From Flavobacterium hercynium (GTDB lineage: Bacteria; Bacteroidota; Bacteroidia; Flavobacteriales; Flavobacteriaceae), in the NCBI RefSeq assembly GCF_002217285.1, contig NZ_MUGW01000017.1, forward strand, positions 48,546 through 112,545: DNA of 64,000 bases, given 5' to 3'. Below are positions 15,333-24,119 of the stretch, in pieces. The notes beneath the pieces were generated by a model. The model was given only the letters and a program-made list of their open reading frames with translations, made no database searches and was not told where the DNA came from. The first letter of the stretch is position 1, and every line of letters starts with the position of its first letter. A program made the translations under genes and the position numbers.

Positions 15333-16886
15333 ATGTTGAAACTGGTTCAAAAATTTCTACTAATAAACAAGTACTCGGATATAAAAAATGAGTTCAAAGA
15401 TTTGTTTCTTTCTCACCCAAATTATCCAAGCTTGTTTGCCATAACAGATTCATTGGATTTGTTATCTGTAGAGAATGCAGCCGTAAGAGTTTCGAAAGAG
15501 CAAATCGAAAATTTGCCATCTAATTTTTTAGCTTATTTTAAAGAAGAACTTGCCTTAGTAGAAAGAGCAAAAAACTTTGTTCGAATAGATACTATTAAAA
15601 AAGGAAGTCAAAAAATATCGTATGATAATTTTCTTTTAGACTGGAATGGAGTAATTGTAGCAATTGAACCAAACCATGTAGTAGAAAAAGAAAGCTTTAA
15701 GAATGAATATAAAAATGTAAAATATTACATCCCTTTATTTCTTCTTGTATTATCATCATTTTTTTATAACAGTTATACATTATTTAGTAGTGTGTTTTTA
15801 GGAACATCAATATTAGGATTAATAATAAGTGTTTTTATTGTTCAGGAAAAACTTGGCTTTAAAAACAATATGATTTCAAAATTTTGTAATCTAACGACGA
15901 ATACGTCTTGCGATACGGTTTTAAGCTTTGAATTTTTAAATAATAAGTGGTTCAGCTTTTCAGATTTACCACTGCTGTTTTTCAGTTCATCGTTACTGGC
16001 CATTTTGATTAGACCATTAGAGGCTGTAGTTTTTATCGGATTTTTAAGTTTGCTAGCTATTCCGGTAATTGTTACTTCAATTTGGATTCAAAAATTTGAA
16101 ATTCAGAAGTGGTGTGTAATGTGTTTGGCCGTTTCGTTATTAATTTTTGTACAAAGCGTTCTTTGGTTTGCATCAGATTTGTTTACGTTGAGTTTTACAG
16201 TCGAAAATGTTTTTCCGTTTTTATTTGCTATCGTTCTTTTAGGTTCAAGCTGGCTGATTTTAAAGCCCATAATGAAAGGGGTGCTAAACAGCAATAATAA
16301 TGTAAAAGAGCTTAGAAAATTCAAACGAAATTTTTCGCTATTGAATTTTCTTTCGAAAAAAGTCCCTCATCCGGATGGATTCGAAGAATTAAAAGGGTTG
16401 AACTTTGGAAATAAAAATGCCAACATTAAGCTTTCTATAATTGTAAGTCCTAGTTGTGCACATTGTGATAAGACATTTCAGGAGTCATTTGACTTAGTGT
16501 TGCGATATCCTGAAAAAATATATTTGAATGTTCTGTTTAACATTAATCCGGAGAATATCGAGAACACTTTTAAAATTGTTGTAGAAAGACTTCTGACGAT
16601 AAACAGATCAACACCAGGAAAAACTGTAGAAGCAATTTCAGACTGGCACATTAAAAAGTTAGGAATAAAAAAATGGTTAAAAAAATGGCATACTGAACCT
16701 GTAAACATGTTAATAAATCAGGAGATACAAAAACAGTATGATTGGTGCTCGAATAATGGTTTTAATTATACGCCGGTAAAAATTGTAAATGATAAATTGT
16801 TTCCGAATGAATACGATATCAACGAGCTGAAATATTTTTTAAATGATTTTGTTGAAGAAGTCGAAGTTTTAGAAAAGATAGCTTAG
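15333..16886 (+). CDS. C39-like / VKOR / thioredoxin-fold fusion: probable disulfide-forming enzyme
   Basis: The protein has three parts. Residues ~1-130 resemble a C39 peptidase fold (HPNYPSLFAITDSLD...GVIVAIEPN) but lack the catalytic Cys-Gly-Pro motif. A VKOR membrane domain follows with about five helices, a CVMC active site and the partner pair C-x7-C in KFCNLTTNTSC. The C-terminal ~160 residues form a thioredoxin/DsbA-like domain with CAHC. VKOR-thioredoxin fusions form disulfides in exported proteins using quinone. The start is taken at ATG 15333 (517 residues); an in-frame TTG at 15297 would add 12. It directly precedes Cys-rich leader peptides, its likely substrates. Confidence 0.83.
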   Translation: MLKLVQKFLLINKYSDIKNEFKDLFLSHPNYPSLFAITDSLDLLSVENAAVRVSKEQIENLPSNFLAYFKEELALVERAKNFVRIDTIKKGSQKISYDNFLLDWNGVIVAIEPNHVVEKESFKNEYKNVKYYIPLFLLVLSSFFYNSYTLFSSVFLGTSILGLIISVFIVQEKLGFKNNMISKFCNLTTNTSCDTVLSFEFLNNKWFSFSDLPLLFFSSSLLAILIRPLEAVVFIGFLSLLAIPVIVTSIWIQKFEIQKWCVMCLAVSLLIFVQSVLWFASDLFTLSFTVENVFPFLFAIVLLGSSWLILKPIMKGVLNSNNNVKELRKFKRNFSLLNFLSKKVPHPDGFEELKGLNFGNKNANIKLSIIVSPSCAHCDKTFQESFDLVLRYPEKIYLNVLFNINPENIENTFKIVVERLLTINRSTPGKTVEAISDWHIKKLGIKKWLKKWHTEPVNMLINQEIQKQYDWCSNNGFNYTPVKIVNDKLFPNEYDINELKYFLNDFVEEVEVLEKIA

Positions 16887-16975
16887 CCCTAACAATATTC
16901 TTGCGCATGAATAGACATAGCTTCAAATGTCTTAAACTGATTGAAGGTATTAACCCAAACAAAAAACTAATTGTT

Positions 16976-17197
16976 ATGTTAAAAAAATTCTTGAGTTTAG
17001 AAGGTATGCAAAGATTAAGCGTTAGTGAGCAAAAAAATATAAACGGAGGAGCAATTCCGCCAGATGATGGAGGAGCTAATTGTAATGAGTTTGTCATAGT
17101 AACAGCAACAGAAGCTCGTTGTCTTGCTTACGATCCTTTTTACAGACCAGTTTACATAGGATCAAACAAGTGCTCGATATTGATGCCTCCGTGCTAA
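16976..17197 (+). CDS. GG-leader Cys-rich peptide A
   Basis: The 73-residue product has a 25-residue leader MLKKFLSLEGMQRLS...KNINGG and a 48-residue core with four Cys, the last as C-terminal residue (MPPC). The true start is the ATG at 16976, because four sister peptides begin with the same leader; a longer upstream frame is spurious. Peptides A and B share the upstream bases TAACCCAAACAAAAAA. Cleavage after GG by the C39 domain of the transporter at 18820 is expected. Function may be a bacteriocin or a signal. Confidence 0.75.
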   Translation: MLKKFLSLEGMQRLSVSEQKNINGGAIPPDDGGANCNEFVIVTATEARCLAYDPFYRPVYIGSNKCSILMPPC

Positions 17198-17292
17198 AGA
17201 ATAAGGTTTTAATGTAACATTTTAAAAAGTTAAAGCAGTTTTTAAAACGGCTTTAAAAATTGAAATTATTAACCCAAACAAAAAACATTGTT

Positions 17293-17445
17293 ATGTTAAA
17301 AAACATTTTAAACCTTGAAGGAGCTAAAGAACTCACAACGAATGAAAAAAAAGTTATCAAAGGCGGTTTAGCCTGTACGGAAGATGATAGATGCCCAAAA
17401 GGATCGATTTGCGATTACGACTCACGTCGCTGCATAAGAGCCTAA
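17293..17445 (+). CDS. GG-leader Cys-rich peptide B
   Basis: The 50-residue product has leader MLKNILNLEGAKELT...KVIKGG (25 residues) and a 25-residue core. The core is compact and charged with four evenly spaced Cys (C-x5-C-x5-C-x6-C), well suited to two disulfides. It is the shortest core of the set. The start follows the same leader-alignment logic as peptide A. A terminator hairpin follows the stop. Confidence 0.77.
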   Translation: MLKNILNLEGAKELTTNEKKVIKGGLACTEDDRCPKGSICDYDSRRCIRA

Positions 17446-17462
17446 ATTAAAAGTAAAGTACA

Positions 17463-17493
17463 AAACAGAGGAAACTAAAAACCTCCTCTGTTT
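17463..17493 (+). terminator. Hairpin terminator after peptide B
   Basis: Arms AAACAGAGG and CCTCTGTTT (9 bp) lie 18 bases after the peptide B stop. The T run is short, so partial read-through is possible. Confidence 0.6.
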
Positions 17494-17545
17494 ATAAAAA
17501 GATATATAGTTTGAATTTTAATTCAATAATTCTAAAAAAGAAATT

Positions 17546-17788
17546 ATGTTAAAATCTATTATAAATTTAAAAGATGCTCAAATTATCAGCATGAGTGAGC
17601 AAAAGACGATTATGGGTGGTACACCAGTTCAGCCTGCTGATTGTGCATGTTTTTGTTGGGATCGTTCGACACACCAAAAAGTGACAGCTTATTGCTTCTC
17701 TTATTGTCCTGACGGATCGGTTCCGGGAATAGAAGAAGGGAGCACTGGAAAATGCGGACCAGTCGTAAACCCGAAACCTGAAATATAG
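17546..17788 (+). CDS. GG-leader Cys-rich peptide C
   Basis: The 80-residue product has leader MLKSIINLKDAQIIS...KTIMGG and a 55-residue core with six Cys (CACFCW, CFSYC, KCG) and a Pro-rich end. It is the longest core of the set. The leader is clearly homologous to A and B while the core is unrelated, the pattern expected of secreted peptides under diversifying selection. Confidence 0.77.
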   Translation: MLKSIINLKDAQIISMSEQKTIMGGTPVQPADCACFCWDRSTHQKVTAYCFSYCPDGSVPGIEEGSTGKCGPVVNPKPEI

Positions 17789-17818
17789 AAATTAATCAGC
17801 TTTAATTTTAAAAGATAA

Positions 17819-18010
17819 ATGTTAAAGAAAATTTTAAATCTTGAGAGTGCTCAGGAGATAACAAAAACAGAACAAAAAACAATGGAAGCAAAAATTCCTG
17901 AATGTTGGCTTTATGCCATCGAATCAGGATGCATCTTAATACCGGTGGGAGGAAATTGTCCGTTGGACACTTATACCGGAGTTTGCGATTCGACACGTCT
18001 TTGTTGCTAA
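17819..18010 (+). CDS. Cys-rich leader peptide D lacking the GG cleavage motif
   Basis: The 63-residue product has the same leader (MLKKILNLESAQEIT...EQKTM), but the residues aligned with GG are Ala-Lys. The core has six Cys, ending CC. Without GG, C39 cleavage would be impaired unless the downstream Val-Gly-Gly (GG at residues 44-45) is used, which is unlikely. It may be an inactive paralogue, a regulator, or use a different protease. Confidence 0.7.
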   Translation: MLKKILNLESAQEITKTEQKTMEAKIPECWLYAIESGCILIPVGGNCPLDTYTGVCDSTRLCC

Positions 18011-18086
18011 TTTTTTTAAACCTTTTAAATTAAAGTATTACAATATAGCCTTATTAAAATTTAGTCATGTTTTTTTTAAGTTGTAG

Positions 18087-18206
18087 GCGCTCGATCGTGG
18101 AACATTGAGCAAATATCCCCACATTGATGATTGGTGTTGGGATTCTCAGGAAAATTGGCCACTCGGTTGGTTTTACAAGGTTAGAGCTAACCGGGCCATC
18201 TCCTAG
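18087..18206 (+). pseudogene. Possible decayed or leaderless peptide coding stretch
   Basis: The gap between peptides D and E holds a 39-codon open stretch with no ATG. It encodes a Trp/Cys-containing string (KYPHIDDWCWDSQENWPLGW) and is richer in G and C than its surroundings. No leader is visible; a TAG lies just upstream in frame and a run of eight T precedes that. It could be the remains of another peptide core cut from its leader by a frameshift, or a structured RNA. A TTG at 18105 could start 33 residues. Confidence 0.25.
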
Positions 18207-18242
18207 AGAAAGTTTTATAAATTTATTTTTTTGAAATAATTT

Positions 18243-18273
18243 AACAGAGGGATTAGTTTCTCTCTGTTTTTTT
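18243..18273 (+). terminator. Terminator between peptides D and E
   Basis: Arms AACAGAG and CTCTGTT with a following run of T form a Rho-independent type terminator. Confidence 0.65.
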
Positions 18274-18390
18274 ATTAAATACAGTAAGTGAAATACTTTT
18301 TAATATAAGTTCTTTCTAAAATATAGACAGAGCGCTTCAAATGTCTTTAAATGCTTGAGGTAATAATTCAATATCAATAAAATTATAAAG

Positions 18391-18576
18391 ATGAAAAATT
18401 TAATGAATTTAAAAGGAATTGAAGTTTTAAGTAAGAAAGAACAAAAAAGCATCCGTGGAGGTGAGCCCGTTGAAGCTTGCTATTGTCCGGAAACGAATAT
18501 TTTTGCCGGTTTTGGGCGCGCTAGCGAAGGAGGTTGTGCCGTAATTATTGGTCAGCACTGCCCTTTAGAATCGTAA
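18391..18576 (+). CDS. GG-leader Cys-rich peptide E
   Basis: The 61-residue product has a one-residue-shorter leader MKNLMNLKGIEVLS...KSIRGG and a 37-residue core with four Cys (ACYC, GGC, HC). It has its own terminator downstream and one upstream, so it is probably transcribed alone. Its leader is the most diverged of the five but keeps EQK-x-I-x-GG. Confidence 0.75.
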   Translation: MKNLMNLKGIEVLSKKEQKSIRGGEPVEACYCPETNIFAGFGRASEGGCAVIIGQHCPLES

Positions 18577-18658
18577 TAATTCGAATGAAATTATTCATAA
18601 AATATAAATTGATTTAACAACTCAATTTGATCTGCCAAAAAACAAAAACCTAAAAGAT

Positions 18659-18691
18659 AAAGCTTTGTTATGTATTTAACAAAGCTTTTTT
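18659..18691 (+). terminator. Strong Rho-independent terminator after peptide E
   Basis: A perfect 12-bp stem AAAGCTTTGTTA/TAACAAAGCTTT is followed by a T run. Confidence 0.85.
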
Positions 18692-18819
18692 GATTATTGA
18701 TTAAGAGTTGTTTGTGTTAAGTTATTCATTGATATGTCTTTATAAATGTATGATTGCTTGGAATTTGCATTTGTATATTTTGATACAAATCTTCTTTTTC
18801 TAAGAATTTTTGTATAATA

Positions 18820-21039
18820 TTGTTATTAAATAAACCAATTAAGGAATTGAAAAAATTCACCAATTATAAACAGGCAGATTTTAAGGATTGTGGCCCTACG
18901 TGTTTAAAGATAATAGCAAAACATTACGGTAAGACAATTAATATTCAGGAGTTGCGCGACAGCAGCGAAACAACTCGTGAGGGCAGTAATTTGCTTTTTT
19001 TGAGTGAAGGTGCAGAGAAAGTTGGTTTTAGAACATTAGGAGTAAAACTAAACGAAACAAGACTGCAGGAAGCGCCTTTGCCTTGCATTTTACATTGGAA
19101 TCAAAATCATTATGTTGTACTTTATAAAATAAAAAAAGGCATTTATTATATTTCTGATCCGGCTTTTGGACTAATTCAATATAATAAAAAAGATTTTTTA
19201 AAATTTTGGATTGGCAATAACGCCGACGAATCTACGCAGGAAGGAATTGCTTTATTGATTGAACCTACACCAAAATTTTTTCAATCTGATTTTGATAAAG
19301 AAGATAATAAAGGAATTGGATTTGGATTACTAGCGCAATACGTAATACGGTACAAATCTTTTCTGGTGCAGTTAAGCATAGGTTTGCTGGCAAGTAGTTT
19401 GTTGCAATTGATTTTTCCGTTTTTAACCCAAAGTATTGTTGATGTCGGAATACAAAATCAAAACATTCACTTTATTTACCTCATTCTTTTTGCACAATTA
19501 TTTTTATTTGCCGGAAGAACAGGATTAGAACTTATAAGAAGCTGGATTTTGCTGCATCTCTCCACGAGAATAAACATTTCACTGATCTCCGATTTCTTCA
19601 TTAAATTAATGAATTTACCTATTTCATTTTTTGATGTTCGTATGACCGGAGATATCATGCAGCGTATCAACGATCACAGAAGAATCGAACGAATTTTAAC
19701 CACCTCGTCATTAAACGTTTTGTTCTCTGTTATCAACATGTTTGTCATGGGCGGTGTTTTGGCCTATTTTAATCTGCAGATATTCTTTGTGTTTTTTGCA
19801 GGAAGCCTTCTTTATTTTGGATGGATTACCATTTTCTTAAAAAGAAGAGAAGCATTAGACTATAAACGTTTTGCTGAGGTTTCCCAAGAGCAAAGCAAGG
19901 TAATGGAACTTATCAACGGAATGCAGGAAATAAAGCTTCACAATGCCGAAAAACAAAAGCGTTGGGGATGGGAATATGTTCAGGCAAGATTGTTTCGGGT
20001 TTCGATCAAAGGATTAGTATTAGAACAAACCCAAACGATTGGTTCATCTGTTATCAATGAATTAAAAAACATATTTATCATTTTCTTATCTGCAAAATTG
20101 GTAATCGACGGCTCTATTACATTGGGAATGATGCTGGCAATCAGTTCTATTGTTGGAAGTTTAAACGGACCTATTACACAATTAATAGAGTTTGTACGTG
20201 AACTTCAGGATGCTAAAATATCCTTGGCAAGATTGTCGGAAATTCACGAGAAAGTAGATGAAACTCAGGAAGAGCAAAATCAAACGAGTGATGTGCCTTT
20301 CGAAGCGGATATCGATATTAGGAATCTGTCCTATCGTTATTTAGGCTCTGATATTCCGGTATTAGAAAATTTGAATCTTATAATTCCTGCTAATAAAGTA
20401 ACAGCAATAGTAGGAGTGAGCGGGAGCGGAAAAACTACACTCATGAAATTATTGCTCAAGTTTTATGAACCCAACGAAGGTGAAATTGCCATTGGAAACA
20501 CATTATTAAAAAATATTACACAAAAAGCCTGGCGATCCAACATTGGTGCTGTCATGCAGGAAGGTTTTATATTTAATGATACGATTGCCAATAATATTGC
20601 AATTGGTGTTGATAAAGTCGATAAAGAACGATTGGTGTACGCCGCAGATGTAGCCAATATAAAAGAATACGTAACAGGTTTGCCACTGGGTTACAATACT
20701 AAAATTGGCTCAGAAGGATTAGGAATGAGCACAGGGCAAAAACAGCGCTTACTAATTGCAAGAGCCGTTTACAAGAATCCTGAAATTTTGTTTTTTGATG
20801 AAGCAACTTCTGCATTAGATGCTAATAATGAAAAAGAGATTATGCGTAAACTCGATATTTTCTTTAAGAATAAAACTGTTGTCGTTATTGCACACAGGCT
20901 GAGTACGGTAATGAACGCCGATCAGATCGTAGTTTTAGACAAAGGAAAAATTATAGAAATAGGAAGTCACTCGTCTTTAGTGAATCAAAAAGGGAATTAT
21001 TTTGAGCTGGTTCGCAACCAATTACAATTAGGAAATTAA
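18820..21039 (+). CDS. Peptidase C39-containing ABC exporter for GG-leader peptides
   Basis: The protein (up to 739 residues) joins an N-terminal C39 peptidase, about six membrane helices and an ATPase. The peptidase has the catalytic Cys in DFKDCGPTCL, His in HWNQNHYVVL and Asp in ISDPAFGL. The ATPase has Walker A GVSGSGKTT, signature MSTGQKQRLLIARA and Walker B EILFFDEATSALD. It should cleave leaders after GG and export the cores. No ATG start exists; the start is TTG at 18820 or, closer to family length, TTG at 18847. It follows the peptide genes and is two bases from its adaptor gene. Confidence 0.9.
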   Translation: MLLNKPIKELKKFTNYKQADFKDCGPTCLKIIAKHYGKTINIQELRDSSETTREGSNLLFLSEGAEKVGFRTLGVKLNETRLQEAPLPCILHWNQNHYVVLYKIKKGIYYISDPAFGLIQYNKKDFLKFWIGNNADESTQEGIALLIEPTPKFFQSDFDKEDNKGIGFGLLAQYVIRYKSFLVQLSIGLLASSLLQLIFPFLTQSIVDVGIQNQNIHFIYLILFAQLFLFAGRTGLELIRSWILLHLSTRINISLISDFFIKLMNLPISFFDVRMTGDIMQRINDHRRIERILTTSSLNVLFSVINMFVMGGVLAYFNLQIFFVFFAGSLLYFGWITIFLKRREALDYKRFAEVSQEQSKVMELINGMQEIKLHNAEKQKRWGWEYVQARLFRVSIKGLVLEQTQTIGSSVINELKNIFIIFLSAKLVIDGSITLGMMLAISSIVGSLNGPITQLIEFVRELQDAKISLARLSEIHEKVDETQEEQNQTSDVPFEADIDIRNLSYRYLGSDIPVLENLNLIIPANKVTAIVGVSGSGKTTLMKLLLKFYEPNEGEIAIGNTLLKNITQKAWRSNIGAVMQEGFIFNDTIANNIAIGVDKVDKERLVYAADVANIKEYVTGLPLGYNTKIGSEGLGMSTGQKQRLLIARAVYKNPEILFFDEATSALDANNEKEIMRKLDIFFKNKTVVVIAHRLSTVMNADQIVVLDKGKIIEIGSHSSLVNQKGNYFELVRNQLQLGN

Positions 21040-21041
21040 TC

Positions 21042-22337
21042 ATGGCAGAAAACAACGATACATTCGAGTTAAGAAGTGAGGAAGTTCAGGACATTTTAAC
21101 CAAAGTGCCGCACTGGATGATCCGCTGGGGAACCGTACTTATATTTGTAATACTCTTTATGCTGTTTTTTGTGTCCTGGTTTATAAAATATCCGGATGTC
21201 GTTACTACCGAAATTGTAATAACAACCAATATTCCGCCAGAACGATTGGTAGCGAAAACATCAGGACGTATCGAAGCCATATTAGTGGCAGATAAAGCAG
21301 TTGTAGAAAAGAATACTACTTTGGCAATTATCGAAAATACAGCCAATTACAAAGATGTTTTTGCACTGAAAAGTATAATCGACGGTTATAATATAAACGA
21401 TTTAAAAAAAGATTTTCCTTTTGCATTGCTTAAAAACACGCAATTAGGAGAAATTGAAAGCGCTTACGCTGTTTTTCAGAAAGATTATCAGGCACAGCAA
21501 CTCAATCATGATTTACAGCCTTATGAAGTCGAAAACAGAGCGCAAAGTTCAGAAAACATTCAGATTAAAGAAAGACTTGATATTCTGCAACAGCAAAAAA
21601 TATTAAATGAAAGCGAATTGCAATTGCAAAAAAATGAAGTAGCCCGTTTTGAAACCTTATTCAGCAAAGGCATTATTTCGGCTCAGGAAATGGACGTTAA
21701 AAAACTGAGCTACCTTCAGGCACAAAAGAACTATAGAAGCCTTTTATCGTCGATTTCTCAATTGAGATCGTCTTTGATCGATAATAAAAAATCAAGCCAG
21801 AGTTCGCACATAAATAGTACTAAAGAAGAAGTGAACTTGGGACGTAATATGGCACAGTCCTTTTACCAGCTCAAAAAAGTGATAAAAGACTGGGAGCTTA
21901 ATTATGCTTTAAGATCTTCTGTGAGCGGAGTAGTGACTTTCCTGCAGGTATGGACAGAGAATCAAACTATTAATTCAGGTGATAATGTCTTTTCGATTAT
22001 TCCCGATGCTAAAAATGGTTTTATTGGAAAAGTAAAAGCACCGGCATTGAATTCAGGAAAAATAAAAGTGGGACAAAAAGTCAACATCCGACTGGCGAAT
22101 TTTCCGGACAGAGAATTTGGTGTTTTGTATGGTAAAATTCAGAATATCTCTTTAGTGCCGGATAAGGACGGGAATTTATTAATAGATGTTGCGCTTCCAA
22201 ATGGTTTACAAACTTCATATAAAAAAGAAATCATCTTTCAGCAAGAGATGAAAGGAAGTGCCGAAATTGTAACTGAAGACCTTCGTCTTTTAGAAAGAAT
22301 TCTATATCAGTTTAAGAGTATTTTTGAACAGGTATAA
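21042..22337 (+). CDS. HlyD-family membrane fusion protein of peptide exporter
   Basis: The 431-residue protein has one membrane helix near residues 28-48 (GTVLIFVILFMLFFVSWF). A lipoyl-like half (VAKTSGRIEAILVADKAVVEKN), a long coiled-coil hairpin (residues ~150-260) and the second lipoyl half (SSVSGVVTFLQVWTENQTIN) follow. It bridges the inner-membrane ABC exporter to the outer membrane. No TolC-like gene is adjacent, so the outer channel must be encoded elsewhere. The gene starts two bases after the exporter stop. Confidence 0.9.
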   Translation: MAENNDTFELRSEEVQDILTKVPHWMIRWGTVLIFVILFMLFFVSWFIKYPDVVTTEIVITTNIPPERLVAKTSGRIEAILVADKAVVEKNTTLAIIENTANYKDVFALKSIIDGYNINDLKKDFPFALLKNTQLGEIESAYAVFQKDYQAQQLNHDLQPYEVENRAQSSENIQIKERLDILQQQKILNESELQLQKNEVARFETLFSKGIISAQEMDVKKLSYLQAQKNYRSLLSSISQLRSSLIDNKKSSQSSHINSTKEEVNLGRNMAQSFYQLKKVIKDWELNYALRSSVSGVVTFLQVWTENQTINSGDNVFSIIPDAKNGFIGKVKAPALNSGKIKVGQKVNIRLANFPDREFGVLYGKIQNISLVPDKDGNLLIDVALPNGLQTSYKKEIIFQQEMKGSAEIVTEDLRLLERILYQFKSIFEQV

Positions 22338-22427
22338 AATCGCAATAAGTACTATTTTGTAGTAACTGATTTTAATCTGTTGATCTATATGACAATCATA
22401 ATTAACCAAACCAAAACCAATCCTTAA

Positions 22428-24080
22428 ATGAATAAAACTATTTTACTTATTGCTTTTCTGTTGTTTCAATATTCTTTTTCGAAACCTGTTGCTGAAACCC
22501 AAAAATTAGCTGCTACAGCAAAAATCTGGGGATTTCTAAAATATTACCATCCTAATGTTGCAAATGGAACTAAAAATTGGGACGAGCAGTTGTTTCAGGT
22601 TTTGCAAAAGGTAGATGAAGCACAATCGGCTGAAGCATTTTCTTTGGTGCTCGAAAATTGGGTTGATTCTTTAGGAGAAGTTAAAAAAGTGTCACCCTCG
22701 AAAGCTGCGTCAAAAAAAGAGTATTTTGATAAAAATTTCGATTTATCATGGATTAATAAAAATGATTTGTTTTCGAAATCACTTTCCAAAAAATTAAAGT
22801 TTATTGAAGAAAACAGAATTCAGGACAAACAATATTATGTTGATTTTGAGCTAGGTTCAGGAGGAGTACCTTTGAAGTTTACTAATGAAGTGAAATACAC
22901 CGAATTTAAATGGACAGATAAAAATTTAAGACTTTTGGCCTTGTTCCGATATTGGAATTATATCGAATATTTCTTTCCTTATAAATATCAGATGGATCAA
23001 AATTGGGATCAGGTATTAACCGAATTTCTTCCAAGAATCAGTCAGCCAAAGTCTGAAAAAGATTTTGATCTGGCAATGCGTGAAATTTCTATAAAACTGA
23101 ATGATACGCATGCATCAACCGATATGATGAATTTGTTTGAATATTTTGGAGATAAATTTATTCCCGCTGATGTTGTAATAATCGATGAAAAAGCAGTTAT
23201 TATTGGTTTTAAAAATGATTCATTGGCAAAAATTAGTGATCTGAGAATAGGAGATGCAATAACGAAAGTAGAAGGTAAAACGATTGCTGAAGTTTTAAAA
23301 GAAAACCGTAAATATGTAGAAGGGTCAAATGAGCCATCTGTTTTGAGGAAGGCGTACTGGACTATCTTTAACGGCAAAACATCAACATTTGAAATTGAGT
23401 TTGAAAGAGATCAAAAAATTGCCACTAAATCGATAAATCGTTATAAGTACCAAGACTTAAAAATTCAGTTTCCTTCTTCTGAAAAATGGAAAATTTTAGA
23501 GGGTAATATCGGATATGTGAATTTTGAAGAAGTTGTTATTGAAGATGTCCCAAATTTGATAGCAGCGCTTAAAAACACCAAAGCAATCATTTTTGATGAC
23601 AGAAAAAGACCTAATGATGTTTTATATGCGCTTTCGGATTGGTTAAATCCTGCTGAAAAAGAATTTGCAAGATTTCTGGATCCTGATGTTAGTTTTCCGG
23701 GGCGATATGTTTGGAGAACAGGTATTGAAAAATGTGGAAAAGTAAATCCGGATTATTACAAAGGAAAAGTAATCGTTTTAATTGATGAAAATGCGGTAAG
23801 TCATGCTGAATATGCGGCAATGGCATTAAAAACTGCTCCTAAGGCAACAATAATTGGAAGTCAGAGTGGAGGAGCAGATGGTGCAAATTACAGATTTCAG
23901 ATTATAAAAGGCTTTTCTTCTGCATTTACATGTTATGGTGTTTTTTATCCAAACAAAAAAGAAACACAGCGTATTGGAATTGCGGTTGATATAGAATCAA
24001 AACCTACAATTTCCGGAATAAGACAGGGAAAAGATGAGGTTCTGGATCGTGCAGTAACATTTATTAAAACAGGAAAATAA
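22428..24080 (+). CDS. S41-family (C-terminal processing type) peptidase, exported
   Basis: The 550-residue protein has a signal peptide (TILLIAFLLFQYSFS) and a PDZ-like region near residues 255-330 (KISDLRIGDAITKVEGKTI). The C-terminal S41 core has VLIDENAVSHAEYAAMALKTAP with the nucleophile Ser, and GSQSGGADGANY. It acts in the periplasm. It lies 90 bases after the adaptor gene; it may trim exported peptides or be an independent gene, and position alone cannot decide. Confidence 0.83.
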   Translation: MNKTILLIAFLLFQYSFSKPVAETQKLAATAKIWGFLKYYHPNVANGTKNWDEQLFQVLQKVDEAQSAEAFSLVLENWVDSLGEVKKVSPSKAASKKEYFDKNFDLSWINKNDLFSKSLSKKLKFIEENRIQDKQYYVDFELGSGGVPLKFTNEVKYTEFKWTDKNLRLLALFRYWNYIEYFFPYKYQMDQNWDQVLTEFLPRISQPKSEKDFDLAMREISIKLNDTHASTDMMNLFEYFGDKFIPADVVIIDEKAVIIGFKNDSLAKISDLRIGDAITKVEGKTIAEVLKENRKYVEGSNEPSVLRKAYWTIFNGKTSTFEIEFERDQKIATKSINRYKYQDLKIQFPSSEKWKILEGNIGYVNFEEVVIEDVPNLIAALKNTKAIIFDDRKRPNDVLYALSDWLNPAEKEFARFLDPDVSFPGRYVWRTGIEKCGKVNPDYYKGKVIVLIDENAVSHAEYAAMALKTAPKATIIGSQSGGADGANYRFQIIKGFSSAFTCYGVFYPNKKETQRIGIAVDIESKPTISGIRQGKDEVLDRAVTFIKTGK

Positions 24081-24119
24081 GGTAAACCTGTTTTTGGGTT
24101 ACAAATACGATTTAGGCAA

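Noticed and set aside
16976..18576. Peptides A-E as lanthipeptides or radical-SAM products
   Set aside because: No LanB, LanC, LanM, radical-SAM or grasp-type gene lies in the window; the disulfide enzyme explains the Cys better.
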